Positions 7,428-14,098 of a stretch of DNA of 26,591 nucleotides are shown here, in pieces. This stretch comes from Pseudomonas sp. UBA4617. Its GTDB lineage: Bacteria; Pseudomonadota; Gammaproteobacteria; Pseudomonadales; Pseudomonadaceae. A model generated the notes under the pieces. It made no database searches and was not told the DNA's origin. It saw only the letters and a list, made by a program, of their open reading frames with translations. The position numbers and the translations under genes were made by a program. How positions within the stretch are numbered: position 1 is the stretch's first letter; each line of letters begins with the position of its first letter. The stretch lies in the NCBI RefSeq assembly GCF_002386445.1, contig NZ_DGIR01000051.1, forward strand, positions 1 to 26,591, given 5' to 3'.

Positions 7428-9215
7428 ATGTGCGGATTAGCAGGAGAGTTGCGTTTTACCCCCATCGACCAAGCCCCTCGCCCAGCCGACCTGGCTGCGG
7501 TAGAGCGCATTACCCATCACCTGGCGCCGCGCGGCCCGGATGCCTGGGGCTTCCATAGCCAGGGTCCGATTGCACTGGGCCACCGGCGCCTGAAAATCAT
7601 GGACCTGTCCGACGGTTCGGCGCAGCCGATGGTCGACAACACCCTCGGCCTGTCGCTGGCGTTCAACGGCGCCATCTACAACTTCCCCGAACTGCGCCAG
7701 GAACTGCAGGCGCTGGGCTACACCTTCTGGTCCGACGGCGACACCGAGGTGCTGCTCAAGGGCTACCACGCCTGGGGCGCCGCCTTGCTGCCAAAGCTCA
7801 ACGGCATGTTCGCCCTGGCCATCTGGGAGCGCGATAACCAGCGCTTGTTCCTCGCCCGCGACCGCCTGGGCGTCAAGCCCTTGTACCTGTCGCGCAATGG
7901 CGAGCGCCTGCGTTTCGCCTCGACCCTGCCGGCGTTGCTCAAGGGCGGTGACATCGACCCGGTGCTCGACCCGGTGGCACTCAACCATTACCTGAACTTC
8001 CACGCGGTGGTGCCGGCGCCACGCACCCTGCTGGCCAATGTACAGAAGCTCGAACCCGGCACCTGGATGCGCATCGACCGCCATGGCGAAGTGGAACGCC
8101 AGACCTGGTGGCAGCTGCACTATGGCGCCACGGTAGATGAACGCGAGCTGGACCTCGAAGGCTGGACCACCCGCGTGCTCGACGCTACGCGCGAGGCCGT
8201 GGCCATTCGCCAACGTGCCGCCGTGGATGTGGGCGTGTTGCTTTCCGGCGGGGTCGATTCCAGCTTGCTGGTCGGCCTGCTACGCGAAGCAGGCGTGGAC
8301 GACCTGTCCACCTTTTCCATCGGTTTCGAGGACGCCGGCGGCGAGCGCGGCGACGAGTTCCAGTACTCCGACCTGATCGCCCGGCACTACGGCACCCGTC
8401 ACCACCAGTTGCGCATTGCCGAGCACGAAATCATCGAGCAACTGCCGGCGGCGTTTCGCGCCATGAGCGAACCGATGGTCAGCCACGACTGCATCGCCTT
8501 CTACCTGCTGTCGCGGGAAGTGGCGAAACATTGCAAGGGCGTGCAAAGCGGCCAGGGCGCCGATGAACTGTTCGCCGGCTACCACTGGTACCCGCAGGTG
8601 GACGGCGCCGAAGATGCCTTCAGCGCCTACCGTGCGGCCTTCTTCGACCGCAGCCACGCCGAATACCGCGAGACCGTGCAAGCTTCCTGGCTGCTGGAAA
8701 CCGATGCGGCAGGCGACTTCGTCCGCGAGCACTTTGCCCGCCCCGGCGCCGCCGATGCAGTGGACAAGGCCCTGCGCCTGGACAGCACGGTGATGCTGGT
8801 GGAAGACCCAGTCAAACGGGTGGACAACATGACCATGGCCTGGGGCCTGGAGGCGCGCACGCCGTTCCTCGACTACCGCCTGGTGGAGCTGTCGGCGCGC
8901 ATTCCCGCGCGCTTCAAGTTGCCCGACGGTGGCAAGCAGGTACTCAAGCAGGCTGCGCGGCGGGTGATCCCGCATGAAGTGATCGACCGCAAGAAGGGCT
9001 ACTTCCCGGTACCAGGCCTGAAGCACCTGGAAGGCGCCACCCTCGGCTGGGTACGTGAACTGCTGACCGACCCCAGCCAGGACCGGGGGCTGTTCAACCC
9101 GGCCATGCTAGACCGCCTGCTGAGCAACCCGCATGGCCAGTTGACCCCGCTGCGCGGCTCCAAGCTGTGGCAACTGGCGGCACTGAACCTGTGGCTGACC
9201 GAACAAGGACTCTGA
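7428..9215 (+). CDS. asnO: N-acetylglutaminylglutamine amidotransferase (AsnB-like)
   Basis: A 595-residue glutamine-dependent amidotransferase of the asparagine synthetase B class. In the NAGGN pathway it converts N-acetylglutaminylglutamine to the terminal amide, an osmoprotectant dipeptide that accumulates in the cytoplasm under salt stress. The N-terminal class II glutaminase starts with the catalytic Cys2 (MCGLAGE) and has RGPDAWG (35-41) and FNGAIYNF (79-86). The synthetase domain has the PP-loop SGGVDSS (273-279) for ATP binding. Start ATG at 7428 follows AAGGA. The specific assignment, rather than general asparagine synthetase, rests on the adjacent ngg gene only three bases downstream. 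Motifs are complete. Confidence 0.93.
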   Translation: MCGLAGELRFTPIDQAPRPADLAAVERITHHLAPRGPDAWGFHSQGPIALGHRRLKIMDLSDGSAQPMVDNTLGLSLAFNGAIYNFPELRQELQALGYTFWSDGDTEVLLKGYHAWGAALLPKLNGMFALAIWERDNQRLFLARDRLGVKPLYLSRNGERLRFASTLPALLKGGDIDPVLDPVALNHYLNFHAVVPAPRTLLANVQKLEPGTWMRIDRHGEVERQTWWQLHYGATVDERELDLEGWTTRVLDATREAVAIRQRAAVDVGVLLSGGVDSSLLVGLLREAGVDDLSTFSIGFEDAGGERGDEFQYSDLIARHYGTRHHQLRIAEHEIIEQLPAAFRAMSEPMVSHDCIAFYLLSREVAKHCKGVQSGQGADELFAGYHWYPQVDGAEDAFSAYRAAFFDRSHAEYRETVQASWLLETDAAGDFVREHFARPGAADAVDKALRLDSTVMLVEDPVKRVDNMTMAWGLEARTPFLDYRLVELSARIPARFKLPDGGKQVLKQAARRVIPHEVIDRKKGYFPVPGLKHLEGATLGWVRELLTDPSQDRGLFNPAMLDRLLSNPHGQLTPLRGSKLWQLAALNLWLTEQGL

Positions 9216-9218
9216 CCG

Positions 9219-10964
9219 ATGAAAGCCCACGAAACTGCTTACGGCCAGCGTCTGTTGCGCGGCCAGGCGCCTTCCTACGAGCGCCTGCAGGCGCGCCTGG
9301 CCGGCGATGGCAGCCAACCGCACGACCAGCCGCGCGCCGTACATTGTGGTTGGGGCCGGCTGCTGATCGGCCACACCTACGCCGACCCGGCCCGGCTGGC
9401 CGAAGACCTGCTCGGCGAGTGCCCCGGCGAACGCGACATCGCGCTGTACGTGGCCGCACCCCAGCAGGTGCTGGCCCATGCGCCACAGCAGCTGTTCCTC
9501 GACCCGTCCGACACCCTGCGCCTGTGGTTCACCGATTACCGCCCGGCGCAGCGGGTGTTCCGCGGCTTCCGCGTGCGCCGGGCGCAGAACCCCGGCGACT
9601 GGCAGGCCATCAACACCCTGTACCAGGCGCGCGGCATGTTGCCGGTCGTCCCCGAGCTGCTCACCCCTCTTGACCAGGGTGGCCCCGTTTACTGGCTGGC
9701 CGAGGACGAAGACAGCGGCACGGTCATCGGTAGCGTCATGGGCCTGAACCACGCCAAGGCATTCGACGACCCCGAGCACGGCAGCAGCCTGTGGTGCCTG
9801 GCGGTGGACCCGCACTGCACCCGCCCTGGCGTCGGCGAAGTGCTGGTACGCCACCTGATCGAGCACTTCATGAGCCGCGGCCTGGCCTACCTGGACCTGT
9901 CGGTGCTGCACGACAACCGCCAGGCCAAGCGCCTGTACCAGAAGCTGGGGTTTCGCAACCTGCCGACCTTCGCGGTCAAGCGCAAGAACGGCATCAACGA
10001 GCAGTTGTTTCTCGGCCCTGGACCGCAGGCGGACCTCAACCCTTATGCGCGCATCATCGTCGACGAGGCCTTGCGCCGGGGTATCGAGGTACAGGTAGAT
10101 GACGCCGCTGCCGGGCTGTTCACCCTCAGCCTGGGCGGGCGCCGCATTCGCTGCCGGGAATCGCTGAGCGACCTGACCAGCGCCGTCACCATGACCCTGT
10201 GCCAGGACAAGCGCCTGACCCGCCAGGCCCTGCATAACGCCGGGCTCAAGGTGCCGGCACAGCAACTGGCCGGCAACGCCGACGACAACCTGGCATTTCT
10301 CGACGAGCACGCAGCGGTGGTGGTCAAACCGGTCGATGGCGAGCAGGGCCAAGGTGTCGCGGTCAACCTCACCACGATCGAGGACATCACCCGTGCCGTC
10401 GAGCATGCGCGCCAGTACGACAGCCGGGTATTGCTGGAAAGCTTCCATGCCGGGCATGACCTGCGCATCGTGGTCATCGGTTATGAAGTGGTAGCCGCCG
10501 CCATTCGCCACCCGGCGCAGGTGGTGGGTGACGGCAAGCACAGCATTCGCCAGCTGATCGAGGCGCAGAGCCGCCGCCGCCAGGCGGCCACCGGCGGCGA
10601 AAGCAAGATTCCGCTTGATGAAGAGACCGAACGCACCCTGGGCGCAGCAGGCCATGGCTACGACGATGTGCTGCCTCCAGGGCAGCATCTGAATGTACGG
10701 CGCACCGCCAACCTGCACACCGGCGGCACCCTGGAAGACGTGACCGAACGCCTGCACCCGGCGCTGGCCGAGGCCGCCGTACGGGCGGCACGGGCGCTGG
10801 AGATCCCGGTAGTGGGGCTGGACTTCATGGTGCGGGATGCCGGGCAGCCGGAGTACGTGATCATCGAAGCCAACGAGCGTGCCGGGTTGGCCAACCACGA
10901 GCCGCAGCCGACCGCCGAGCGTTTCATCGACCTGCTGTTTCCGCATAGCCGGCCTTTGGCGTGA
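9219..10964 (+). CDS. ngg: N-acetylglutaminylglutamine synthetase (GNAT + ATP-grasp fusion)
   Basis: A 581-residue protein that makes the acetylated dipeptide N-acetylglutaminylglutamine, the substrate of AsnO. Residues about 119-265 form a GNAT acetyltransferase: an acetyl-CoA loop near RPGVGEVLV (202-210), then SVLHDNRQAKRLYQKLGF. Residues about 275-580 form an ATP-grasp ligase: KDLxx-like preATP-grasp segment, VVVKPVDGEQGQGV (367-380), and a C-terminal GLDFMVRDA / IIEANERAGL segment with likely metal-binding acidic and Asn residues. Residues 1-118 are a less familiar N-terminal part. It starts three bases after asnO with AAGGA inside the asnO end, so the two are translationally linked. Confidence 0.93.
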   Translation: MKAHETAYGQRLLRGQAPSYERLQARLAGDGSQPHDQPRAVHCGWGRLLIGHTYADPARLAEDLLGECPGERDIALYVAAPQQVLAHAPQQLFLDPSDTLRLWFTDYRPAQRVFRGFRVRRAQNPGDWQAINTLYQARGMLPVVPELLTPLDQGGPVYWLAEDEDSGTVIGSVMGLNHAKAFDDPEHGSSLWCLAVDPHCTRPGVGEVLVRHLIEHFMSRGLAYLDLSVLHDNRQAKRLYQKLGFRNLPTFAVKRKNGINEQLFLGPGPQADLNPYARIIVDEALRRGIEVQVDDAAAGLFTLSLGGRRIRCRESLSDLTSAVTMTLCQDKRLTRQALHNAGLKVPAQQLAGNADDNLAFLDEHAAVVVKPVDGEQGQGVAVNLTTIEDITRAVEHARQYDSRVLLESFHAGHDLRIVVIGYEVVAAAIRHPAQVVGDGKHSIRQLIEAQSRRRQAATGGESKIPLDEETERTLGAAGHGYDDVLPPGQHLNVRRTANLHTGGTLEDVTERLHPALAEAAVRAARALEIPVVGLDFMVRDAGQPEYVIIEANERAGLANHEPQPTAERFIDLLFPHSRPLA

Positions 10965-10968
10965 ACCA

Positions 10969-11010
10969 GTGCCGGCCTCTTCGCGGATAAAGCCGCGAAG
11001 AGGCCGGCAC
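10969..11010. repeat. Perfect 18-bp inverted repeat (REP) inside the NAGGN operon
   Basis: Arms 10969-10986 and 10993-11010 are exact complements (GTGCCGGCCTCTTCGCGG) around a six-base loop ATAAAG. It lies between the ngg stop and the peptidase ribosome binding site. No T-run follows, so readthrough is expected. It belongs to the same REP subtype as the partial copy at 26570-26591. Confidence 0.85.
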
Positions 11011-11030
11011 AGCAGTAAAGGAGTCCGACC

Positions 11031-12215
11031 ATGTCCGACCGACATCCCGAACCCGATCTCGACTACCTCAAACGCGTCCTGCTGGAGATGCTCGCCATCC
11101 CCAGCCCCACCGGTTTCACCGACACCATCGTGCGCTACGTGGCCGAACGCCTGGAGGAACTGGGTATCCCTTTCGAGTTGACCCGCCGCGGCACCATCCG
11201 TGCCACGCTCAAGGGCCGGCAAAGCTCGCCGGACCGCGCAGTTTCCGCCCACCTGGACACCATCGGCGCCAGCGTCCGGCAATTGCTCGACAATGGCCGC
11301 CTGGCCCTGGCGCCGGTGGGCTGCTGGTCCAGCCGCTTCGCCGAGGGCAGCCGGGTCAGCGTGTTCACCGACACCGGCGTGTTCCGTGGCAGCGTGCTGC
11401 CACTGATGGCCAGCGGCCATGCCTTCAACACCGCCATCGACCAGATGCCGATCAGCTGGGAGCATGTCGAAGTGCGCCTGGACGCCTACTGCGCCACCCG
11501 CGCCGATTGCGAGGCGCTGGGTGTGAGCATCGGTGACTTCGTCGCCTTCGACCCGTTGCCCGAATTCACCGATAGCGGCCACATCAGCGCCCGCCACCTG
11601 GATGACAAGGCCGGCGTGGCGGCACTGTTGGCGGCACTGAAGGCAGTGGTGGAAAGCGGCCGTCAGCCACTGATCGACTGCCATCCATTGTTCACCATTA
11701 CCGAGGAGACCGGTTCAGGCGCCGCCGGTGCCTTGCCCTGGGATGTCAGCGAATTCGTCGGTATCGACATTGCCCCGGTGGCGCCCGGCCAGGCTTCCAG
11801 CGAACATGCGGTGAGCGTGGCCATGCAGGACTCGTCGGGGCCTTACGACTATCACCTGTCGCGACACCTGCTGAAACTGGCTGGCGACCACGACCTGCCG
11901 GTGCGCCGCGACCTGTTCCGCTACTATTTCAGTGATGCTCATTCGGCGGTCACGGCAGGCCACGATATCCGCACCGCACTGGTGGCGTTCGGTTGTGACG
12001 CCACTCATGGCTACGAACGCACCCACATCGATAGCCTGGCGGCGCTGAGCCGGTTGCTGTCGGCGTACCTGTTGAGCCCGCCGGTATTCGCCAGCGATTC
12101 GCAGCCGGCCAATACCTCCCTGGAGCGCTTCAGCCACCAGCTGGAACATGATGCGCAGATGGAGAGCGAGACTCGGGTACCCGCGGTGGATAGCCTGGTC
12201 GGTCACAAGGGTTGA
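11031..12215 (+). CDS. NAGGN-system M42-family metallopeptidase
   Basis: A 394-residue M42/M20-like dinuclear metal aminopeptidase, of the type found next to asnO-ngg and named for the osmoprotectant NAGGN system. Candidate metal and catalytic residues are AHLDTIG (His74, Asp76), HLDDKAG (bridging Asp191 or 192), TEETGSG (Glu225/226), GIDIAP (Asp246) and YERTHID (His332). The likely role, by inference, is to hydrolyse the dipeptide amide when osmolarity falls or to process a precursor. I know of no direct proof for this member. Start ATG at 11031 has AAGGAG upstream. The gene is separated from ngg by the REP hairpin, which could lower its expression relative to the synthetic genes. Confidence 0.88.
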   Translation: MSDRHPEPDLDYLKRVLLEMLAIPSPTGFTDTIVRYVAERLEELGIPFELTRRGTIRATLKGRQSSPDRAVSAHLDTIGASVRQLLDNGRLALAPVGCWSSRFAEGSRVSVFTDTGVFRGSVLPLMASGHAFNTAIDQMPISWEHVEVRLDAYCATRADCEALGVSIGDFVAFDPLPEFTDSGHISARHLDDKAGVAALLAALKAVVESGRQPLIDCHPLFTITEETGSGAAGALPWDVSEFVGIDIAPVAPGQASSEHAVSVAMQDSSGPYDYHLSRHLLKLAGDHDLPVRRDLFRYYFSDAHSAVTAGHDIRTALVAFGCDATHGYERTHIDSLAALSRLLSAYLLSPPVFASDSQPANTSLERFSHQLEHDAQMESETRVPAVDSLVGHKG

Positions 12216-12216
12216 G

Positions 12217-12250
12217 GGCCCTGGGGCTGCTTTGCAGCCCCGAAGGCCGG
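12217..12250 (+). terminator. Hairpin after the NAGGN operon
   Basis: A perfect eight-base-pair stem GGGGCTGC / GCAGCCCC (12223-12230, 12234-12241) with a TTT loop, further enclosed by GGCC repeats, follows the peptidase stop. There is no U-tract, so it is either a REP-type 3' stabiliser or a weak terminator. Confidence 0.5.
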
Positions 12251-12297
12251 ATGTTTCGCGTAGCATGCCACTACCGACACCCTAGGCAACGCCCACC

Positions 12298-12525
12298 ATG
12301 CTGATCCCTTACGACCAACTGCAAGCCGAAACCCTGACCCGCCTGATCGAAGACTTCGTCACCCGCGACGGCACCGACAACGGCGACGATACCCCGCTGG
12401 AAACCCGTGTGCTGCGGGTGCGCCAGGCCTTGGCCAAGGGCCAGGCGTACATCCTGTTCGACCCGGAAAGCCAGCAGTGCCAGTTGCTGGCCAGGCATGA
12501 CGTGCCGCGCGAGTTGCTCGACTAG
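12298..12525 (+). CDS. yheU: UPF0270 / YheU family protein
   Basis: A 75-residue cytoplasmic protein starting MLIPYDQL and containing ETLTRLIEDFVTRDGTDNG, which matches the YheU/UPF0270 family start (MLIP, ETL, LIE-F, GTDYG). Function is unknown; the family is small, acidic and mostly helical with a beta hairpin at the C-terminus. The start ATG at 12298 follows a CAACGCCCACC context without a strong SD. It lies in the same direction as the NAGGN operon but behind the hairpin at 12217-12250, so it may be a separate unit. It converges with rsmI. Confidence 0.85.
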   Translation: MLIPYDQLQAETLTRLIEDFVTRDGTDNGDDTPLETRVLRVRQALAKGQAYILFDPESQQCQLLARHDVPRELLD

Positions 12526-12570
12526 CCGGCCTGGCTGCTTCGCAGGCAAAACCGCGCAGAGGCAGGAAGC
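12526..12570. repeat. Degenerate REP between yheU and rsmI
   Basis: CCGGCCTGGCTGCTTCGCAGGCAAAACCGCG and the following GCAGAGGCAGG keep the layout of the local REP unit (CCGGCC..CTTCGCGG..AAA..CCGCG) with several changes. It fills the convergent gap and may end both transcripts. Confidence 0.45.
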
Positions 12571-12574
12571 AGCA

Positions 12575-12754
12575 TCAGGCTTTGCCTTGCTTGGCCTCCT
12601 TGATGCGCTTGTACACCTCGGCCCGATGCACCGGCACCTCGCGCGGTGCATCCACGCCAAAGCGCACCACCCCGTCGCGCGTTTCCACCACCATGAGTCG
12701 AATGTCATCGCCGATCACGATGACCTCCCCCACTTCGCGTCCTATTACCAACAT
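12575..12754 (-). CDS. rsmI: CsrA/RsmA-family RNA-binding regulator (RsmI type)
   Basis: A 59-residue protein read directly from the minus strand: it starts MLVIGREVGEVIVIGDD and ends IKEAKQGKA. CsrA proteins are dimeric, bind GGA motifs near ribosome binding sites, and repress or stabilise mRNAs of the Gac/Rsm network. Conserved positions are present: VGE (8-10), GDD (15-17), VRFGVDAP (30-37), VHR with the RNA-contacting Arg44 (42-44), and VYKRI (47-51). It differs from RsmA/RsmE (MLILTR) in having MLVIGR, the hallmark I associate with the third P. putida paralogue RsmI. SD GGAG lies four bases before the ATG at 12754. It lies downstream of, and in the same direction as, the SDR gene. Confidence 0.9.
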   Translation of the reverse strand: MLVIGREVGEVIVIGDDIRLMVVETRDGVVRFGVDAPREVPVHRAEVYKRIKEAKQGKA

Positions 12755-12874
12755 GCTCCTGTCCTCTAGCGAAAGGGAAAACCGGAGCCTGCCTTGCTGG
12801 CATCTGGCTACTCAACAGTTCCGCAGCGATTCAGAAGCACCCCACATATCGAAGTAATTTTTCTTACAGACCAA

Positions 12875-13684
12875 TCAACGTGAATGGGCCTTGGCACGCA
12901 TCTTCATTGCCATGTCGGCCATCTCGTCATACAGCCGCTCTGGCGCCTGGCGTTTCAGTTGCCAGGCCTGACGCCCGGCTTCGTGGGGCAGGATCAGGAA
13001 CTCGCCGGCGGCAACCTGCCGGTGGATGTAGTCGGCGATTTCCGCTGCATTGATCGGCGAGCCTTCCAGCAGTTTGCCCACCTGCGCCTTCATCGCCGGG
13101 TTCGGCCCGCGGAACGAATCCAGCAGGTTGGTCTGGAAGAACGACGGACACACCACATGCACCGCTACCTCGAGCTGGCGCAGCTCCACCAGCAGGCTCT
13201 CCGACAAGGCCAGCACGCCGGCCTTGGCCACGTTGTAGTTGCTCATGCCCGGGCCCTGCATCAACGCCGCCATCGAGGCAATGTTGATGATGCGCCCCTT
13301 GCTGCGCTCGAGCAGTGGCAGGAACGCCTTGCAGCCCTTGACCACCCCCATCAGGTTGATCGCGAGTTGCCAGTCCCAGTCTTCCAGCGACAATTCGGCG
13401 AAGAACCCGCCTGCGGCGACACCGGCGTTGTTGACGATCACATCGACGCCGCCGAACTGCTCGCTGCAGGCCTGCGCCAGGGCGGTGAGCTGGCTGTAGT
13501 CGCGTACGTCGCAGCGCTGGACGAAGCCGTCGCCACCCTCTTCCCGCACCCTTTCCAGGGTGTCGCGCAGGCCGGCTTCGTTGACGTCGGCCAGCGCCAG
13601 GCGCCAGCCCTCTCGCGCCCAGCGCAGGGCGATCTCGCGACCGAGGCCGGACCCGGCGCCGGTGATCATGATGCGGTTTTGCAT
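12875..13684 (-). CDS. SDR family oxidoreductase
   Basis: A 269-residue classical short-chain dehydrogenase/reductase. It has the cofactor loop TGAGSGLG (8-15), the DV pair at 59-60, NNAG (85-88), the catalytic Ser137 in INIAS, and the YNVAK catalytic Tyr150/Lys154. The C-terminal part (substrate lid, residues 180-269) gives no clear substrate. Asp33 after the second strand (LALADVNEAG) favours NAD(H), although this family often varies. The start is the ATG at 13684 (MQNRIMITGAG); the frame extends to 13729 but adds sequence upstream of the nucleotide fold. rsmI follows after 120 bases on the same strand. Confidence 0.88.
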   Translation of the reverse strand: MQNRIMITGAGSGLGREIALRWAREGWRLALADVNEAGLRDTLERVREEGGDGFVQRCDVRDYSQLTALAQACSEQFGGVDVIVNNAGVAAGGFFAELSLEDWDWQLAINLMGVVKGCKAFLPLLERSKGRIINIASMAALMQGPGMSNYNVAKAGVLALSESLLVELRQLEVAVHVVCPSFFQTNLLDSFRGPNPAMKAQVGKLLEGSPINAAEIADYIHRQVAAGEFLILPHEAGRQAWQLKRQAPERLYDEMADMAMKMRAKAHSR

Positions 13685-13808
13685 GGTGGCTGGCCTTGTT
13701 TCGATGAAGGGTGAATGCAGTCTAAACAAGGCACTGGGTAACGGCAGGGTTCATCAGGGTAGTGAATGGGCTGGCATGCTGCCTGCGTCGCCGGCACAGC
13801 AATGGAAT

Positions 13809-13829
13809 CTTTCACAAGCGGCACAGGTC
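13809..13829 (+). promoter_or_regulatory. Leader element B (shared with the NAGGN operon)
   Basis: This 21-base copy matches 7345-7365 at 18 of 21 positions and ends 61 bases before the DUF3309 start codon, nearly the same spacing as in front of asnO. As an ECF-type promoter it would read AATCTT, 16 bases, TCCCA. Pattern-based only. Confidence 0.5.
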
Positions 13830-13890
13830 CCAATCTACAAGAGGCCAGCAGTCCGAGGCCCTTGACCCTCAACCACGCAAGGACTCCGTC

Positions 13891-14043
13891 ATGACCACGA
13901 TTCTGATCATCATCCTGATTCTCCTGCTGATTGGTGGCTTACCGGTCTTCCCGCACTCGCGCAGCTGGGGCTATGGCCCGTCCGGCATCATCGGCGTGGT
14001 GCTGGTGATCCTGCTGGTGTTGTTGTTGCTAGGCATGATCTAG
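13891..14043 (+). CDS. DUF3309 small membrane protein
   Basis: A 50-residue protein consisting of two hydrophobic helices (residues about 3-18 and 33-50) joined by a short hydrophilic segment containing HSRSWGYGPSG. This is the typical DUF3309 layout, seen in many proteobacteria and often in stress-responsive loci; the function is unknown. Start ATG at 13891 follows AAGGA. It is monocistronic: a strong bidirectional terminator begins 13 bases after its stop, and an element shared with the NAGGN leader lies upstream. It diverges from the SDR gene across 206 bases. Confidence 0.85.
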   Translation: MTTILIIILILLLIGGLPVFPHSRSWGYGPSGIIGVVLVILLVLLLLGMI

Positions 14044-14055
14044 CGCCGCAGACAT

Positions 14056-14085
14056 GAAAAAACCGCGCCGAAGCGCGGTTTTTTC
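14056..14085. terminator. Bidirectional rho-independent terminator
   Basis: A-tract, stem CCGCGC / GCGCGG with a CGAA loop, then a T-tract: six As at 14057-14062 and six Ts at 14079-14084. It works on both strands and sits between the converging DUF3309 and actP genes. Confidence 0.92.
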
Positions 14086-14098
14086 ATTGCCGTGAAGA

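Noticed and set aside
9108..11684. An 858-codon open frame antisense to ngg and the peptidase gene
   Set aside because: It covers three well-supported genes on the plus strand, has no recognisable domain, and is the kind of long antisense frame expected at this GC content.
12755..12874. TTGGTC, 17 bases, CGATAT on the minus strand as the rsmI promoter
   Set aside because: The -10 match is poor; rsmI may have a promoter in this 120-base gap or be cotranscribed with the SDR gene, but I cannot place it.
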